A stretch of DNA of 64,000 nucleotides. Source: Chalara sp. BL73 (taxonomy: Eukaryota; Ascomycota; Leotiomycetes; Helotiales). Every line of letters starts with the position of its first letter. Positions within the stretch are counted from its first letter, which is position 1. Positions 1 through 11,013 of this stretch are shown piece by piece. The notes below the pieces were generated by a model that had not been told where the DNA came from, did not search any database, and was given only the letters and a program-made list of their open reading frames with translations. The position numbers were made by a program, and so were the translations under genes. The stretch covers positions 186,001 to 250,000 of the forward strand of contig CAKJVC010000196.1 in NCBI GenBank assembly GCA_918026815.1, in the 5' to 3' direction.

Positions 1-805
1 GGCTACTGCATTTGGCGAAGACGAGTTTTCTGAAGTAGCATTTGGATCTCGTCGCTTTGATGATGAAGTTATTGAGGCGAGAGCGAAGGAGATGCAGCAG
101 GAAAATCAGCATCCGGGCGAGAGCCAAACGTGAGTTCTAAGGCTATTATCTTTGTCAAGAACGATCTGACATTCATATATGAAGGCATGTCAAAGCTGTA
201 TTGCTGAATGACGATGGAACGGAAGAGATAGTAGGATATGCGGGCTGGCGAACTGTGCTTGTTAGTCAGGGAGGTGTTGGTGTTTATGGCACCATGGATG
301 AAGAAAGGGAAAGTGAGGACAACCATGAAGGAGAGCACAGTCAAAATAAGGATACAGATGAGAACTGCGTGAAGACAATTGCTAATCGGAAGCTCTGTGA
401 TGATCTCTTCATTCCCGGAGACCGATACATGGCATCAGCCTGTGAAGGCAAAGACTATCACAGTAAGATCGCTTTCCCTTCATCTTAGGTTGATCCTGGA
501 CGCATACAGCATGACTATTTTCTAACATCGTCGTAGAACTCTTTTTATTAGAGGTGTCACCAAAGCACCAAAGACGCGGAATCGGAAGTTTGCTTCTAGA
601 AGACGGTCTGAAGGAAGCGGATTTAAAGGGGTTGCAATGTGTGCTTGGAGCCTCACCAGAGGGGTTAGGTTTGTATAGAAAGCACGGCTTCGTCACTACT
701 CAGCACATGAGTCTGAATCTGTGGGAGTATGAGGGTGGAGAGGGAAAGGGTACTGTGGAGCATTGTATTATGCACCGACCCGCGAAAGCTCAAGTGTCTT
801 CGTGA
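1..805 (+). CDS. GNAT-family N-acetyltransferase, 3' part (5' end outside window)
   Basis: Acetyl-CoA-dependent N-acetyltransferase of the GNAT superfamily; the acceptor substrate cannot be told. The first exon enters from the left edge and ends at 129. Introns 130-184 and 463-536 have GTGAGT and GTAAGA donors, and joining exons 1-129, 185-462 and 537-805 keeps one frame to the TGA at 803-805. The last exon carries the acetyl-CoA binding motif A: a beta strand (LFLLEVSPKH) followed by QRRGIGSLLLEDGL, which fits the Q/RxxGxG/A pyrophosphate loop, then a helix and a GLYRKHGF segment typical of the GNAT C-terminal half. The middle exon has an acidic low-complexity insert (ESEDNHEGEHSQNKDTDEN). 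Family call is firm; function within the family is open. Confidence 0.8.
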
Positions 806-1504
806 AACGAAAGCTATAGAATATGAGGAGAAAATCAGGAAGTCAAACTCCGCTGAAAACTCAAAATGGCACAAGCTTCATGGCTAGGTGATTTTATTAT
901 CCCATAAACAAATGTAGGTAGTCGAAATTAGCACATAGGAAGCTCCGTCTATTTTTAGTGACCTTGTGCAATAATTTTTATAGTAATCTATAACAGCGGC
1001 CCTAGTTCTCTTAAAAAAAAGTATGAGTTACAGGAGATAGCCTGGTCTGGCGTCAAGGGATATAGAGAAATATAAGCTGTCTTACAATCTCAACTTGTTG
1101 AAAGATTTCGATGGGTTGAGATACTGTAATTAAAGCTCTTTCTGCTCTCACTATATATTAGAGTGCAAAGTTTCTGAAGAAAAACGCATCACCAGATTGC
1201 CTTTTGGAAAATGGTTTATATATGCTACAATTTTCTTCAACGCCTCCGCCCCATGGTATGCAGCCGCTAATATACAAATTATACACACGCCTAGCACATG
1301 TAGCGCCGTTCTTACACATCCAAGCCAAACCTCCTTTTCCATGCTCTTCGGATCCACACGCGACATAGGTACGATGAAGCCAGCTTTCCGCAAGCCTGTA
1401 GCCACGATATAACGAACGAAGCAGCATCGGACGGTACTTAATGCCAGGATATGGTCTCTTATCCAATGGCTGCAGTTGCAGTTTTTCGTAGGCCTTCATC
1501 ACCA
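806..1504. other. Intergenic, 3' sides of two convergent genes
   Basis: Short chance frames only. A poly-A run lies near 1013-1020. I see no RNA gene or repeat. The region separates the GNAT gene (plus) and the mL58 gene (minus), so it holds both 3' untranslated ends. Confidence 0.5.
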
Positions 1505-2110
1505 CTATTCGTCCCTCAGTGCAAGCTCTATTCGTTTCAACCTCTCCTCCCGTGCCTTTGTCTTCTTCGGTCCCCATCTTGCCATGACCGCCGCCTTTTT
1601 CTCTGCGTCCCGTTGTCTCTTTTCTGCCGGAGCCGTTACGCACATTGCTATGAAAAAAGTGGTGGTGTTATACTTGTTGGCCAATTTTCGAGCTGTCCAC
1701 TTTTCCGGATCCTGGGTTCGCAATCTTTGGATCTCTGCGATGTCGGCATCGGTGAGATGATGTCGCACGCCTACAGGCTTATATTTTGGGATGATGGGTG
1801 GAAGTCGCCCTTTGGGTTGGATTGCCGCAGCTGTCGCAAACAGCTGTTTTCGCTTGTCCTCTTTTGGTAGAAATTTGAGGGGTGTGTGAAGGATCGACGG
1901 AGCTGAAGAAGGCGGGTTAAAGATGATATGATCTTGCCGTGGCGAATGACTATTGGAAAGGAATGTTGCGTCGGGCTTGATATTCAGCCGCTTCTTCGAG
2001 CGGCGATACGTCGATTCGTGCCGTTTTGTTGTGGCATTGACAGGAGAGAGACAATTGATCCTGTTGGAGAGAAAGGTCCCCAGGGGCATCCTCAGCAATC
2101 TAGCTTCCAT
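1505..2110 (-). CDS. MRPL20: Mitochondrial large-subunit ribosomal protein mL58 (MRP-L20 family)
   Basis: Structural protein of the fungal mitochondrial large ribosomal subunit, imported into the matrix. Single exon of 201 codons with ATG at 2110. The N-terminus is basic and poor in acidic residues (MEARLLRMPLGTFLSNR), as expected of a mitochondrial presequence. The family signature lies in the middle: a proline-rich KYKPVGVRHHLTDADIAEI, then RLRTQDPEKWTARKLANKYN, followed by a highly charged lysine/arginine helix to the end. This HHLT-x-ADI...DPxKWT..KLA pattern is the hallmark of fungal MRP-L20 (mL58). Length is in the normal range. The gene diverges from the 2617 gene across about 500 bp. 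Confidence 0.85.
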   Translation of the reverse strand: MEARLLRMPLGTFLSNRINCLSPVNATTKRHESTYRRSKKRLNIKPDATFLSNSHSPRQDHIIFNPPSSAPSILHTPLKFLPKEDKRKQLFATAAAIQPKGRLPPIIPKYKPVGVRHHLTDADIAEIQRLRTQDPEKWTARKLANKYNTTTFFIAMCVTAPAEKRQRDAEKKAAVMARWGPKKTKAREERLKRIELALRDE

Positions 2111-2616
2111 AGTTGATGAAATGTCGGACGTAAAGATTTCTGTGCTGTCAAGTCTATCAATCTGGGGTCCATCCGAGAATTAATTGTAGATGCCAAGTGC
2201 TTTACGACGCTTAGCTGTTTTGGGCATTAGCTCACTTAGCCAGGTCCTGGTCGTCACTCATCATGCGACCAGGCTCTCCAGGCTGTGAGAGAAGGGGCTT
2301 TGGGTAGGGGAGAATACCTGAAATGAACGATCGATAATGCCTTGATCCTCAGCCCCAAAGACAGCTGACTGCTTACAATCTCCTCATATGTCCCCTCACA
2401 ATGCACTTGAATGAAATCAAGTCCTCAGTACACCACTGTTCGCTCTTCCATTAAATAAGAAACAATTGGTGTGAGCTACCCCTCCGCTTCCCCATCTACT
2501 CTACCATGAAACCATGAAAGAGCAAAACTAATTCATGCTAGTATTTAACTCAAGCTCAAGCTGCGAATTTTCCTCCTGATCATCCTTTCCCACGAATCAA
2601 TAACTCTGAGGTCAAA
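2111..2616. promoter_or_regulatory. Divergent promoter region between mL58 and the 2617 gene
   Basis: 506 bp between two start codons pointing away from each other. No specific factor site can be claimed from sequence alone. Confidence 0.4.
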
Positions 2617-3803
2617 ATGAGTGCGTCTGAATCGAGTACTATTCAGCCAAACACTCCAGTGCCGACTGGCCAACAGCAACCCACCAAGGTTCCACTGTTA
2701 GGAGAAGGATTTCAGGAATCAGCTGGTCAAGCAGTATCAAAATCTGCCGAAAGCAGCGATGTTGACTCAGATACAAAAGATGGTACAAAGTCTGGGAAGC
2801 GAAGGTTGTTTGGCTTCGGAAAGAAGAAGAAGGACGACGATAAGTCGAAGTCCAAGAAGAAGGAGGGCAGTATCGCAGACGATCTGAATGGGAGTGATAC
2901 ACCAATTGCGCAACCAACCCAAAACTCTCCAACTCGATCGTAAGCACAAACTTCTAATTTCTAGCTTTGCCTTGAACTAGCTTGAGAAATACTTGTTGCA
3001 AAGTTGCACTCTCACTCCCGAGCAATGACTAACAATTGGATCTATTTAGTCCAAACTATCCGTATCAGCTGCCGTCATCTCCGCAACGAAATTTATACTC
3101 ATCTTCGCCACGTATTGTGTCACCGGCAGGATCTCAAATCTTTGAGCGTGATGTTCAAGAGAGTTCTTTACCTGTGCCAAACTCGCCAGCAATACCATCA
3201 CATATTCAGCAAGAGAATCATATACCCGCAGTTCTAGATGCCTCTTCAGAAGCGATCACAAACAAGAGTCTTGACCCGGATAGTGTTGAGATTGTTATGC
3301 ACTCATCTCATCAACCAGCGGCAGTTAGTGTGACGGGAATAGCAAGCACTGAATCCCACGGTCACCCCTGGTCTGAAGACCTACTCGCCCATACTGATAA
3401 GGACGATGCGGCTTCAAATTATGGCGCACTTGATAGTGCAGATGTACGCCGTCTTAGTTTCATATCATTTTCTGATATTGTTCAGGGAGAACATATGGAG
3501 CATGCCGGCAGTAGAGACTCGCTTTATGTTGCTGGGCTCAGTTCGTTATCGTCTGGAGGACATCGCTCCCCGTCACCTGTTCGCTCCCCAGTCTCCTCTG
3601 GGACATCTCCCCCAACAAGCAAATCGGCATCGATCAAAGGTGTTGAGCTTTCGCCTCGAGCCAAAGCTTTAGGGAGTCCGGTTCTCGCTCATTTGCCTTC
3701 GGCAGGTGGAGAGTTGACTATTGAGACAATGAGCCAAGCGTTGCGGAGTCCTTTAATAAGTCCATCGAGTCCTGATGGACTGTCTGATCGATCGTTCAGA
3801 TAG
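2617..3803 (+). CDS. Disordered Ser/Pro-rich protein of unknown function
   Basis: Two exons, 2617-2939 and 3050-3803, joined across a 110-bp GT-AG intron (donor GTAAGC, acceptor TTTAG), give 358 aa. I do not recognise a catalytic domain. The N-terminal third has a basic patch (KSGKRRLFGFGKKKKDDDK) that could be a nuclear localisation signal or a membrane-binding stretch. The centre has a hydrophobic motif, ADVRRLSFISFSDIVQGEH, that stands out as probably folded or a docking motif. The C-terminal third is rich in SP dipeptides (RSPSPVRSPVSSGTSPPTS) that look like proline-directed kinase sites. It ends with an ordered-looking ELTIETMSQALRSPLIS segment. The mixture suggests a regulated scaffold or nuclear protein, which is inference. 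Confidence 0.75.
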
Positions 3804-4795
3804 AGTTTTGTCAGAAATTCTGTACATTTGTATGCACTTTGCACTTGGCTTGAAGGTACATGAAACAAAGGAGTTTCGCTTGATGAGGTCTTGTATTGGA
3901 AGATGAGTTTACTAGCTGAAGCATTTTCGTTCCGTTCTATACCTAGGAATCTACCACGAGCGAGTTATATCCCCAATGATTTATGAGTTGTCTACGCATT
4001 CTGGACACCATTTCGCACACGCGAACAAGTTGAAGTGTAGCTAATCATAACACGATCGTCTATCTTTGGTTTTATTTTATTTTATTATTCAATGAAATGA
4101 ATCGAGGCTAGATTTTATTATTCTGGCTGTGTGGTTGTCACTGGCACAAGTGGAAGTCTGATGGTTTAGTCCTGATCTGGATTGTGGGGAGGCGGCGTAA
4201 TAAACCTTGTTGCTTTTGCTGGTCAGCAGATTAGACTTGCTTCCTCTCAACTTTTAAGGTTGAGCCGTAGACATTTCAGGGTTTGGAAGGCGGAAATTCG
4301 ATATCATATTGCAGCATTAGAAGTTCATTCAACCTAGCCTCCCCAAACCCCCCGCTATCAATCATAAATATTTAGATTTTCAATTCAGCATATGTTGCCA
4401 TAAATCAAAGGCATTTTTCATCCTCGAATGGCTGTCGAAACTACGTAGGGATCGTCCGAGGCTCTTTCCTTTTCGATTGCACCTAAGTACGGGACGGGTC
4501 TGGTCAGAGCGCAAAGTGGTACCCGCCTGCGCTTGAAGCGATTATTTAAATGGAGACAAGTATTAATAGGTGACAATTGCGCATCCTCAATAATTCGCAG
4601 GAGTGGACAGCGTGTCTAGGCAACGAGCGGCAAGGAAAGCATACCTTTCATTTGAGTGTTCCGCGCCGACCTCAATATCCGCCGTGGTGCATTCAGCGAC
4701 ATAGACAAGGAGGCCGATCACATATCTTGAAAAGGAAGCTCGAACCCCGTCCTAGGAAGCCCGCTTGAGACGGAAATGGTTGTTGGCCAGCTATC
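3804..4795. other. Intergenic
   Basis: 3' flank of the 2617 gene and upstream region of the next relic. There is an AT-rich TTTTATTTTATTTTATTATT stretch near 4070-4090. No gene seen. Confidence 0.45.
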
Positions 4796-5065
4796 ATGAA
4801 GAAGTGCGAGATTCGAGACTGGTATTGGGAAGGCATCAGGCGCCTTGGACTCAAGATTTACATCAGGGATTGAAGAGAGGCTGTGACACCAGGTCCAATT
4901 CCACCTTTTCACATTCGAGAACTAGAGTTCTTCGAGGATTCGAACGTGGAAGCACAGGCAGATTTGATACCTGAGGAGAAAGACGACGCAACTGTCCTCC
5001 TCGTGCTATGCGCACCACGCTGAGATCCTTTGTGGAACAATAATATCGAATACACTTCCTCCTAG
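4796..5065 (+). pseudogene. Protein-like 90-codon frame interrupted by two TGA codons
   Basis: One continuous frame runs from ATG 4796 to TAG 5063-5065 and is broken only by TGA at 4871-4873 and TGA at 5021-5023. The translation on all three sides reads like real protein: KCEIRDWYWEGIRRLGLKIY, then PPFHIRELEFFEDSNVEAQ and ATVLLVLCAPR, and after the second stop DPLWNNNIEYTSS. It ends 42 bp before the RasGAP ATG. It may be a decayed gene, or small exons with introns I cannot place. No family assigned. Both TGAs could arise from CGA or TGG by C-to-T or G-to-A change. Confidence 0.35.
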
Positions 5066-5107
5066 TATATTATTGAAGTTTGGATATTAGGGGATGAAAA
5101 CATACCA

Positions 5108-8100
5108 ATGAGAAGGACACGAGAGATGAGCATATTACCTCCTGGGATGGAGGGGAAAACCAACAGTTCATATTCTCAAACCGCTGGGCTAGAAGATTGG
5201 CAGAGGAACGCACAAGATACTCTGTCAAGAAGTATGGACAGGCCTCTTGATCCTGTCCAAAGGACTCGGCTGGCCAAAAGTACCGTACGTGCTGTGACGC
5301 CGGAGTCACCAGACAGAGAGGAAGGATATAATGGGGGATTCGGCTCAATACGCTCAGGCGCGTACGATGCTCCATCTACTTCAACTTCGCCGCGATCAAC
5401 AGCAGGGGACAAGCCAAGGGATAAAAGGAATGGCCTTGTATTTCAAGAGCCTTACAACACAGAGTCTATAGAAACAAACCGTACCGGTCCGCCGGTGAGC
5501 TTTGCTGGGTCGGGAAGTTTCCATTCCAGAGCGCGCACTCGAACCCTGGACGAACCCAGCCGCCAACGTTCCACATCCACCAGTGTGTCAAAAGGCCGAC
5601 ACCGCATTGGTTCTGTGCATTCTGCCTCTTCGCCGCCGTTCCATGAGGCGGAGCCTCGACCAGACGCATCTATCTCGACCGGATATCCTTCAATCACTAC
5701 TCGAGCTTCGCCTCAGCTTCAGAAGTCTAATTCCGTCAAAGGTGGCCGACGTCTTTTGAAGAAATCTTCAAGACCGACCTCGCCGTTGCCTGTTAAGAAC
5801 GACGTTCCATCTATTGATTCTCTGCCTTTCCCGATTGCTACAGGGGATGCTAACAAAATCATAATGCTAATGAAAAATCTATCCGGGAGAATGAAAGGTG
5901 AAGTCGAATATCAACTCGGATCTGAGATTGGTTGGAATAAAGGTATCTGTTATATTGACGATATAAAAGGCTCTTTCATGTACGAAGGGGACGATCGAGG
6001 TCCGTTTCATCTTACTGTTATATCAGACCTTCGAGGATGTCGGGTTCGCCTGATGACTTCGCGAGAACGACAATGCAAATACCTTGATGTCTCGAATTAT
6101 CAGCTTGGCATAGAGCTGCGACTGTTACCAGCTGTCGAGGCGGAATTTGATCTCTGGCTAGCTGCATTTTTGTGTTGGCAGCAGCTTCGCAGTGGCCCAC
6201 TTCAATCTTCCTCTCCGAAGCTGAACTTGGTCGGAGAGCGGAGACCAAGCGTTCAAAGTATACAGAATGGCAAAACACGGGATGCATCTTTTAAGGCAAA
6301 AGATGGCTCTTCCAAAGAAAGTAACATAATAAAAGTCGCGAAGATACAACTCTGGGATACTGGTCTTCCCACTTCACCAGCTGCAATTATGCGACATTCA
6401 TCAAGCCGTAACCTCCGTGCCCCGTCAACACGGTCATGGCGCAGAGTATCTTGTATCCTCCAAGACAACGGCGAATTTAAATTATTGACAGAGAATGATG
6501 TAACTCTTCTGTCTGTCATACAATTGTCTCAACTATCACGCTCTGCTATCCAACGACTGGACAGATCTGTCTTGGATGAAGAGTTCTGTATAGCTATCCT
6601 TCCTCAATATACATCCACCTCCACGCAACTATCTATCTTCAGACCTGTATATATAGCGCTGGAATCCCGAATCTTATTTGAAGTATGGTTTTGTCTACTA
6701 AGATCATTCTCCATTCCTGAGATCTATGGGCCACACTCTCCCAACGATCTGGAACATGACGAGTACTCTGAGCCTCGAACAAATGACATGTTTCGAATCG
6801 AGAAAACACTGACTCTGCGTGTCGTGGAAGCTAAAATCCGAAAACCGATAGTGGCATCTGAGTCAAGTTCGCTTGGAAAGCACTCCGCTAAGTCCGAAAA
6901 CGATCCTTCGATCGGGGACTATCTCGCGGAGGTAATACTTGATGGCGAAATTCGAGCTCGCACAAAAACGAAAACAGAGACGAGGAACCCGTTCTGGCGC
7001 GAGGACTGCGAGTTTCAGGACTTGCCTGCATATCTTCCGCAGCTGTCTATCATGCTCAAAAGGATCCAACATGCAGAAGTATCCACGCATGGGTTCTTGT
7101 CCTCATCGAGCGTTCACATTCCCGAAAATCCTAGAGAAGTTATCTGTGGCACAGTTGAAATTCCACTTGATAAATTGGAACGAGGAAAGGACCAGGAGAT
7201 GTGGTACCCAATTCTGGATGATCAACAACAAAAGATCGGAGAGATGTTTCTGAAGCTTCGGCATGATGAGCTAGTGGTTCTTCTTGCTAGAGACTACCAG
7301 GAAGTATCCGAGCTCCTACACAGATTCAATACTGGATTGACTGTTCAAATAGCTCAAACATTTCCTACGAACTTGAGAAAATTGGCAGAAATATTGACGA
7401 ATATCTTCCAAGTATCCGGCCACGCAGGAGACTGGTTCACTGCACTTGTTGAAGATGAAATCGATGGAATCGCTAAGGAAATACCTGTTCATCGCACAAG
7501 GTTCAGCAGAAGGATCGGCTCAAACGAGTCCTCTGATCGCGAGAAGTCTGTTCGAGACATGAGCAAATCCCTTCACGGAGAAGCTAATCTCCTATTCCGT
7601 GGGAATTCCCTCCTTACTCAAGCCTTAGATATTCATATGCGGCGGCTAGGGAAGGAGTATCTTGAGGATGTCTTGTCTGAAAAGATCCTTAAAATAAACA
7701 TGCTCAATCCTGACTGTGAAGTTGATCCTTCTCGATTGGGACAAGGAGATGATATTAGCAAAAACTGGGCTCAACTTATAGCTCTGACAACAGAAGTATG
7801 GGATAGCATGTCCGATTCGGCTCCAAAATGCCCTCCTGAGATACGTCAAATTCTGAAATACATTCGTGCCGTTGCCGAAGACCGCTATGGCGACTTTCTT
7901 CGAACAGCTACATATACCAGTGTGTCTGGATTCCTATTTCTTCGCTTCTTCTGCCCAGCCCTGTTAAACCCAAAACTGTTTGGTCTTTTGGGAGACCACC
8001 CGCAGGCGAAAGCTCAGGTATTTTTCCTTTTAGGCAAATTTCGAAAGCATGCTAACCACTCTCAGCGAACCTTAACACTGATTGCGAAGAGTCTACAAGC

Positions 8101-8920
8101 ATTGGCAAATCTTTCCACCTTCGGCCAGAAAGAGGCGTGGATGGAACCCATGAACAAGTTTCTGACCGGCAACCGCCAAACAGTTAAAGATTACATTGAC
8201 GATGTCTGCAACATCCCTTCAGAACGTCAGACATTTACGCTACCAGCATCATATTCCACGCCGATTACGATTCTTGCTCGTCTACCTCCGACATCTCGGG
8301 AGGGCTTTCCGTCCCTTCCGTATCTGATAGACCATGCACGCAATTTCGCTGCCTTGGTGAAGTTGTGGCTAGATGCCTCGGATGAATATGAAAAGCCCCT
8401 ACAACTAGAGGGTGACCTCTTGCAATTCCACGAACTTTGTAATGGTCTTCAGAAACGCACCAACGAATGCCTTTTTAAGGCAGAGACAGGAAGATCTGCT
8501 GATCAGCTTTCATTACAGTGGGAGGAGATTGTGGAAGGGCTAGAAAACTCTATGATACATGATCGGGACGTATATGACGAGGATCTAGCAAGTGTGGGAC
8601 CACAAATCAACAGCCCGCCTTTGTTCGACTATTCTACTAATGTTACTCCAGAGCAGCGGCGGCCCCCAGGCTCTGCTGGGAGTGAGGCTCTCAGCAAGGA
8701 ACGAAGAGACAGGCAGAGCTTTTGGGATTTTGGTAAGGATAAAGACAGCAGAAGTCAAAAACTATATGACCTCGCAGATCCATCTCAGGCTTCTCCGCCA
8801 AGTAGGGGACCAAGCCGAAACGAGAAGAGAGGGTTTCTTCCCGGCTTTAGACGGAAAGGAAAGGAGGAATCTACACCGGATAGGAAGAAAGGCTTCAGTC
8901 CTGGCTTGTCCGCACTCTAA
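5108..8920 (+). CDS. BUD2: Ras-family GTPase-activating protein, Bud2-like (PH-like, C2, RasGAP)
   Basis: Stimulates GTP hydrolysis by a Ras-type small GTPase, most likely the Rsr1/Bud1 class that sets polarity, at the plasma membrane. Single intron-free frame of 1270 aa from ATG 5108. Residues 1-250 are disordered and Ser-rich. About 255-350 resembles a PH domain (DIKGSFMYEGDD... ending in EAEFDLWLAAFLCWQ). About 560-690 is a C2 domain (LTLRVVEAKI ... GDYLAEVILDGE ... NPFWREDCEFQDLP). The RasGAP domain covers about 740-1030: LFRGNSLLTQA near 829 carries the arginine finger, and FLFLRFFCPALLNPKLF near 940 is the RasGAP signature. The tail is basic (GFLPGFRRKGKE). Domain order fits Bud2 rather than the much longer Ira/neurofibromin type. 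An additional 5' exon cannot be excluded. Confidence 0.85.
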   Translation: MRRTREMSILPPGMEGKTNSSYSQTAGLEDWQRNAQDTLSRSMDRPLDPVQRTRLAKSTVRAVTPESPDREEGYNGGFGSIRSGAYDAPSTSTSPRSTAGDKPRDKRNGLVFQEPYNTESIETNRTGPPVSFAGSGSFHSRARTRTLDEPSRQRSTSTSVSKGRHRIGSVHSASSPPFHEAEPRPDASISTGYPSITTRASPQLQKSNSVKGGRRLLKKSSRPTSPLPVKNDVPSIDSLPFPIATGDANKIIMLMKNLSGRMKGEVEYQLGSEIGWNKGICYIDDIKGSFMYEGDDRGPFHLTVISDLRGCRVRLMTSRERQCKYLDVSNYQLGIELRLLPAVEAEFDLWLAAFLCWQQLRSGPLQSSSPKLNLVGERRPSVQSIQNGKTRDASFKAKDGSSKESNIIKVAKIQLWDTGLPTSPAAIMRHSSSRNLRAPSTRSWRRVSCILQDNGEFKLLTENDVTLLSVIQLSQLSRSAIQRLDRSVLDEEFCIAILPQYTSTSTQLSIFRPVYIALESRILFEVWFCLLRSFSIPEIYGPHSPNDLEHDEYSEPRTNDMFRIEKTLTLRVVEAKIRKPIVASESSSLGKHSAKSENDPSIGDYLAEVILDGEIRARTKTKTETRNPFWREDCEFQDLPAYLPQLSIMLKRIQHAEVSTHGFLSSSSVHIPENPREVICGTVEIPLDKLERGKDQEMWYPILDDQQQKIGEMFLKLRHDELVVLLARDYQEVSELLHRFNTGLTVQIAQTFPTNLRKLAEILTNIFQVSGHAGDWFTALVEDEIDGIAKEIPVHRTRFSRRIGSNESSDREKSVRDMSKSLHGEANLLFRGNSLLTQALDIHMRRLGKEYLEDVLSEKILKINMLNPDCEVDPSRLGQGDDISKNWAQLIALTTEVWDSMSDSAPKCPPEIRQILKYIRAVAEDRYGDFLRTATYTSVSGFLFLRFFCPALLNPKLFGLLGDHPQAKAQVFFLLGKFRKHANHSQRTLTLIAKSLQALANLSTFGQKEAWMEPMNKFLTGNRQTVKDYIDDVCNIPSERQTFTLPASYSTPITILARLPPTSREGFPSLPYLIDHARNFAALVKLWLDASDEYEKPLQLEGDLLQFHELCNGLQKRTNECLFKAETGRSADQLSLQWEEIVEGLENSMIHDRDVYDEDLASVGPQINSPPLFDYSTNVTPEQRRPPGSAGSEALSKERRDRQSFWDFGKDKDSRSQKLYDLADPSQASPPSRGPSRNEKRGFLPGFRRKGKEESTPDRKKGFSPGLSAL

Positions 8921-8976
8921 TGATTGATATGAAAAAGTGGCTGAAAATGGGTCATATTACGACGGAGAAGTCACAG

Positions 8977-8996
8977 CGCATTGCATAGCATAGCAT
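8977..8996. repeat. Short GCATA-type repeat
   Basis: Imperfect tandem GCATA units just downstream of the RasGAP stop. The same unit recurs at 19214-19270 and 51592-51618. Confidence 0.5.
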
Positions 8997-9200
8997 TAAG
9001 ATGTTGGGCCTTTTAATCATTTTTAGTATGCATGAGTGAAATTGGCATTTAATAGCGCCTCAAACAGAGACGCTCATTGTGAAGCAACGCCTCGGCTCCC
9101 GTTTTCCTATGCATATCTATTCTTCGTGTAACACCATCATTTCATGAACCATCCCATACGCTCCGTTTAGCAATGGCTTTTAAGCATGCCATCTAATTAC

Positions 9201-10526
9201 TCATGCAAATGCCTTGCTATAGATAGCCTTTTCCTTCTTAGCATAATCAGCTTTGGCTTTTTTGATGCGATTGATCTCTTTGGTGATGGCGGCATCATCT
9301 GGTGTCAGCTTTTGAGCCTCTTCCAAATCTGCCAATGCCTCTTCTTCGTTCTTTAATCCAGTATTGGCATTTGCACGACGGAAGTATGCCTTTGCTTGAT
9401 CTATGGATGTCTGTATTTGCAGTCGTGTTAGGATAATTAAACCAATGACTGATACTTGAGGCATTCACGTATAACTCATCAGAACATGAAGGGATTTGTG
9501 GTGTGGGGGAAAATGGGTAAAAGTCTACTTACAGCATCAGCTTGTTTTGACAAGTTCAAAGCGTCAGATGCGTATCGTTGTGCATCCTCGAATGCCTTCA
9601 GTTTGATTGATAGCAGTGCTGAGTTTGAGTACAAGGTAAACTTCAGCTTGCTTATTTCCTTCTCGGAGCCGGTTGTCTTCTCCAAATTCTCATCTTCATC
9701 GTCAGAGAACTTGAGTTTTGGCTCTTGGTCTAGGTATCTAAGTCCCTTTTGGTATTTGTCAATGCCCACTGACAAGTCGCCTTTCTTGAATGCTGCATTT
9801 CCGTACTCCTTGAGGTCTTTTGCGATCTTCAAGATCTCATCAAGCTTGAGAGAGCCCTCCACATCTTCTGGGAACTCTTCATACTTGTCACCATATTCAT
9901 CAGGGCCAATTTGAGCGGCGGCATCAGCCTCGTTCCCAGTAAGCTCGCCGCAGGCGGTAATTGTGACGTCCTTTTGAGGTTTATCTGAGCTCTGAGTTGG
10001 CAGATTCTCAATCTTTCGAACAATCGATTTGCCATTGAGCACTTCGCCAAACACAACGTGCTTGCCATCTAAATGGGGGGTAGGAACTGTGGTAACGAAG
10101 AATTGAGAGCCATTCGTGCCTTATGAACTGATCAGACCTTTGCATTGTTTAAATTTGACTTCAAAGAGTCTTACCAGGGCCGGCATTTGCCATAGAGAGC
10201 AAGAACGGTTTCGTGTGCTTCAGTTCAAAGTTCTCATCGTCGAACTTAGTGCCATAGATTGATTCTCCGCCCGTTCCATTTCCCGCTGTGAAATCACCAC
10301 CCTGGATCATAAACTGCTTGATTACACGGTGGAAAGTTGATCCCTTATACGAAAGTGGCTTTCCAGCCTTTCCAATACCTTTCTCACCGGTACAGAGAGC
10401 ACGGAAGTTCTCAGCTGTCTTTGGGACGACATCGGTGTATAGTTCGAAAGTGATTCTTCCTTCGCGTGTTGTTCCAATGGAAATGTCGAAGTAGACTCGA
10501 CTACGTTTTGCGGTTTCTTCAGCCAT
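9201..10526 (-). CDS. CPR6: Cyclophilin-40 type peptidyl-prolyl cis-trans isomerase with TPRs
   Basis: Hsp90 co-chaperone with prolyl isomerase activity, cytosolic. Exons 10526-10175, 10119-9533 and 9410-9201 join in phase to 382 aa; introns are 55 and 122 bp. The cyclophilin domain (about 1-170) shows [15 protein letters not shown] (catalytic Arg and Phe) and [19 protein letters not shown]; the tryptophan of CypA in TPWLDGKH is histidine here, which is the usual state in Cyp40 proteins and goes with weak cyclosporin binding. Three TPR units follow, with [37 protein letters not shown] and [20 protein letters not shown], then a basic terminal helix. Length matches Cpr6/Cyp40. Converges on the RasGAP gene with 280 bp between stops. 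Cpr6 versus Cpr7 cannot be separated here. Confidence 0.92.
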
Positions 10527-11013
10527 TGTGTTTTATTTGAGCGTGGAATGTCCTGTTTTTTGGTGGGTTGTTGTTCTTGTAATCCTGTCTGGTGATCTTT
10601 CTCAGCCTTGTTGGGACCCTCTTCTCGAATATTCTAGCAGAAATGAGGGTGCGGGGAGCTACATATATTCACGTGACGACAGCGAATATTGTGAGTGTAC
10701 CAACTACCTTCTTAAATTGGCAAGGACAAACGATCAATATAGAGATAGGTGAAATTTGGGACGGATAATTAGAAAGTAACAGATCTATCATTTGTCGATA
10801 CTAAAATTTAGCTATCCTGAGTTGAGTCTCCAATGCACCTGTGATTGGATTGCAACATCTTCCCGAGATGGGCCCTGTGATTCCTATTCGGAAGAGCGTC
10901 TTCGTACGAGTCGTAATAACTTTCCTACACGCATGGCCGCTGGAATAACGCACCACTATTGAAGTGCTAGGATCAAGCGTTCACTTGGCAGCTGTTGGTA
11001 CCAGAGAGCCTGT
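10527..11013. promoter_or_regulatory. Upstream region of the Cyp40 gene
   Basis: 487 bp between the DTD stop and the Cyp40 start, both on the minus strand, so it holds the Cyp40 promoter and the DTD 3' end. I see no clear heat-shock element array. Confidence 0.35.

Noticed and set aside
1158..1643. 161-codon minus-strand frame overlapping the end of the mL58 gene
   Set aside because: It reads the mL58 coding strand in another frame and has no family motif; mL58 is clearly the real frame.
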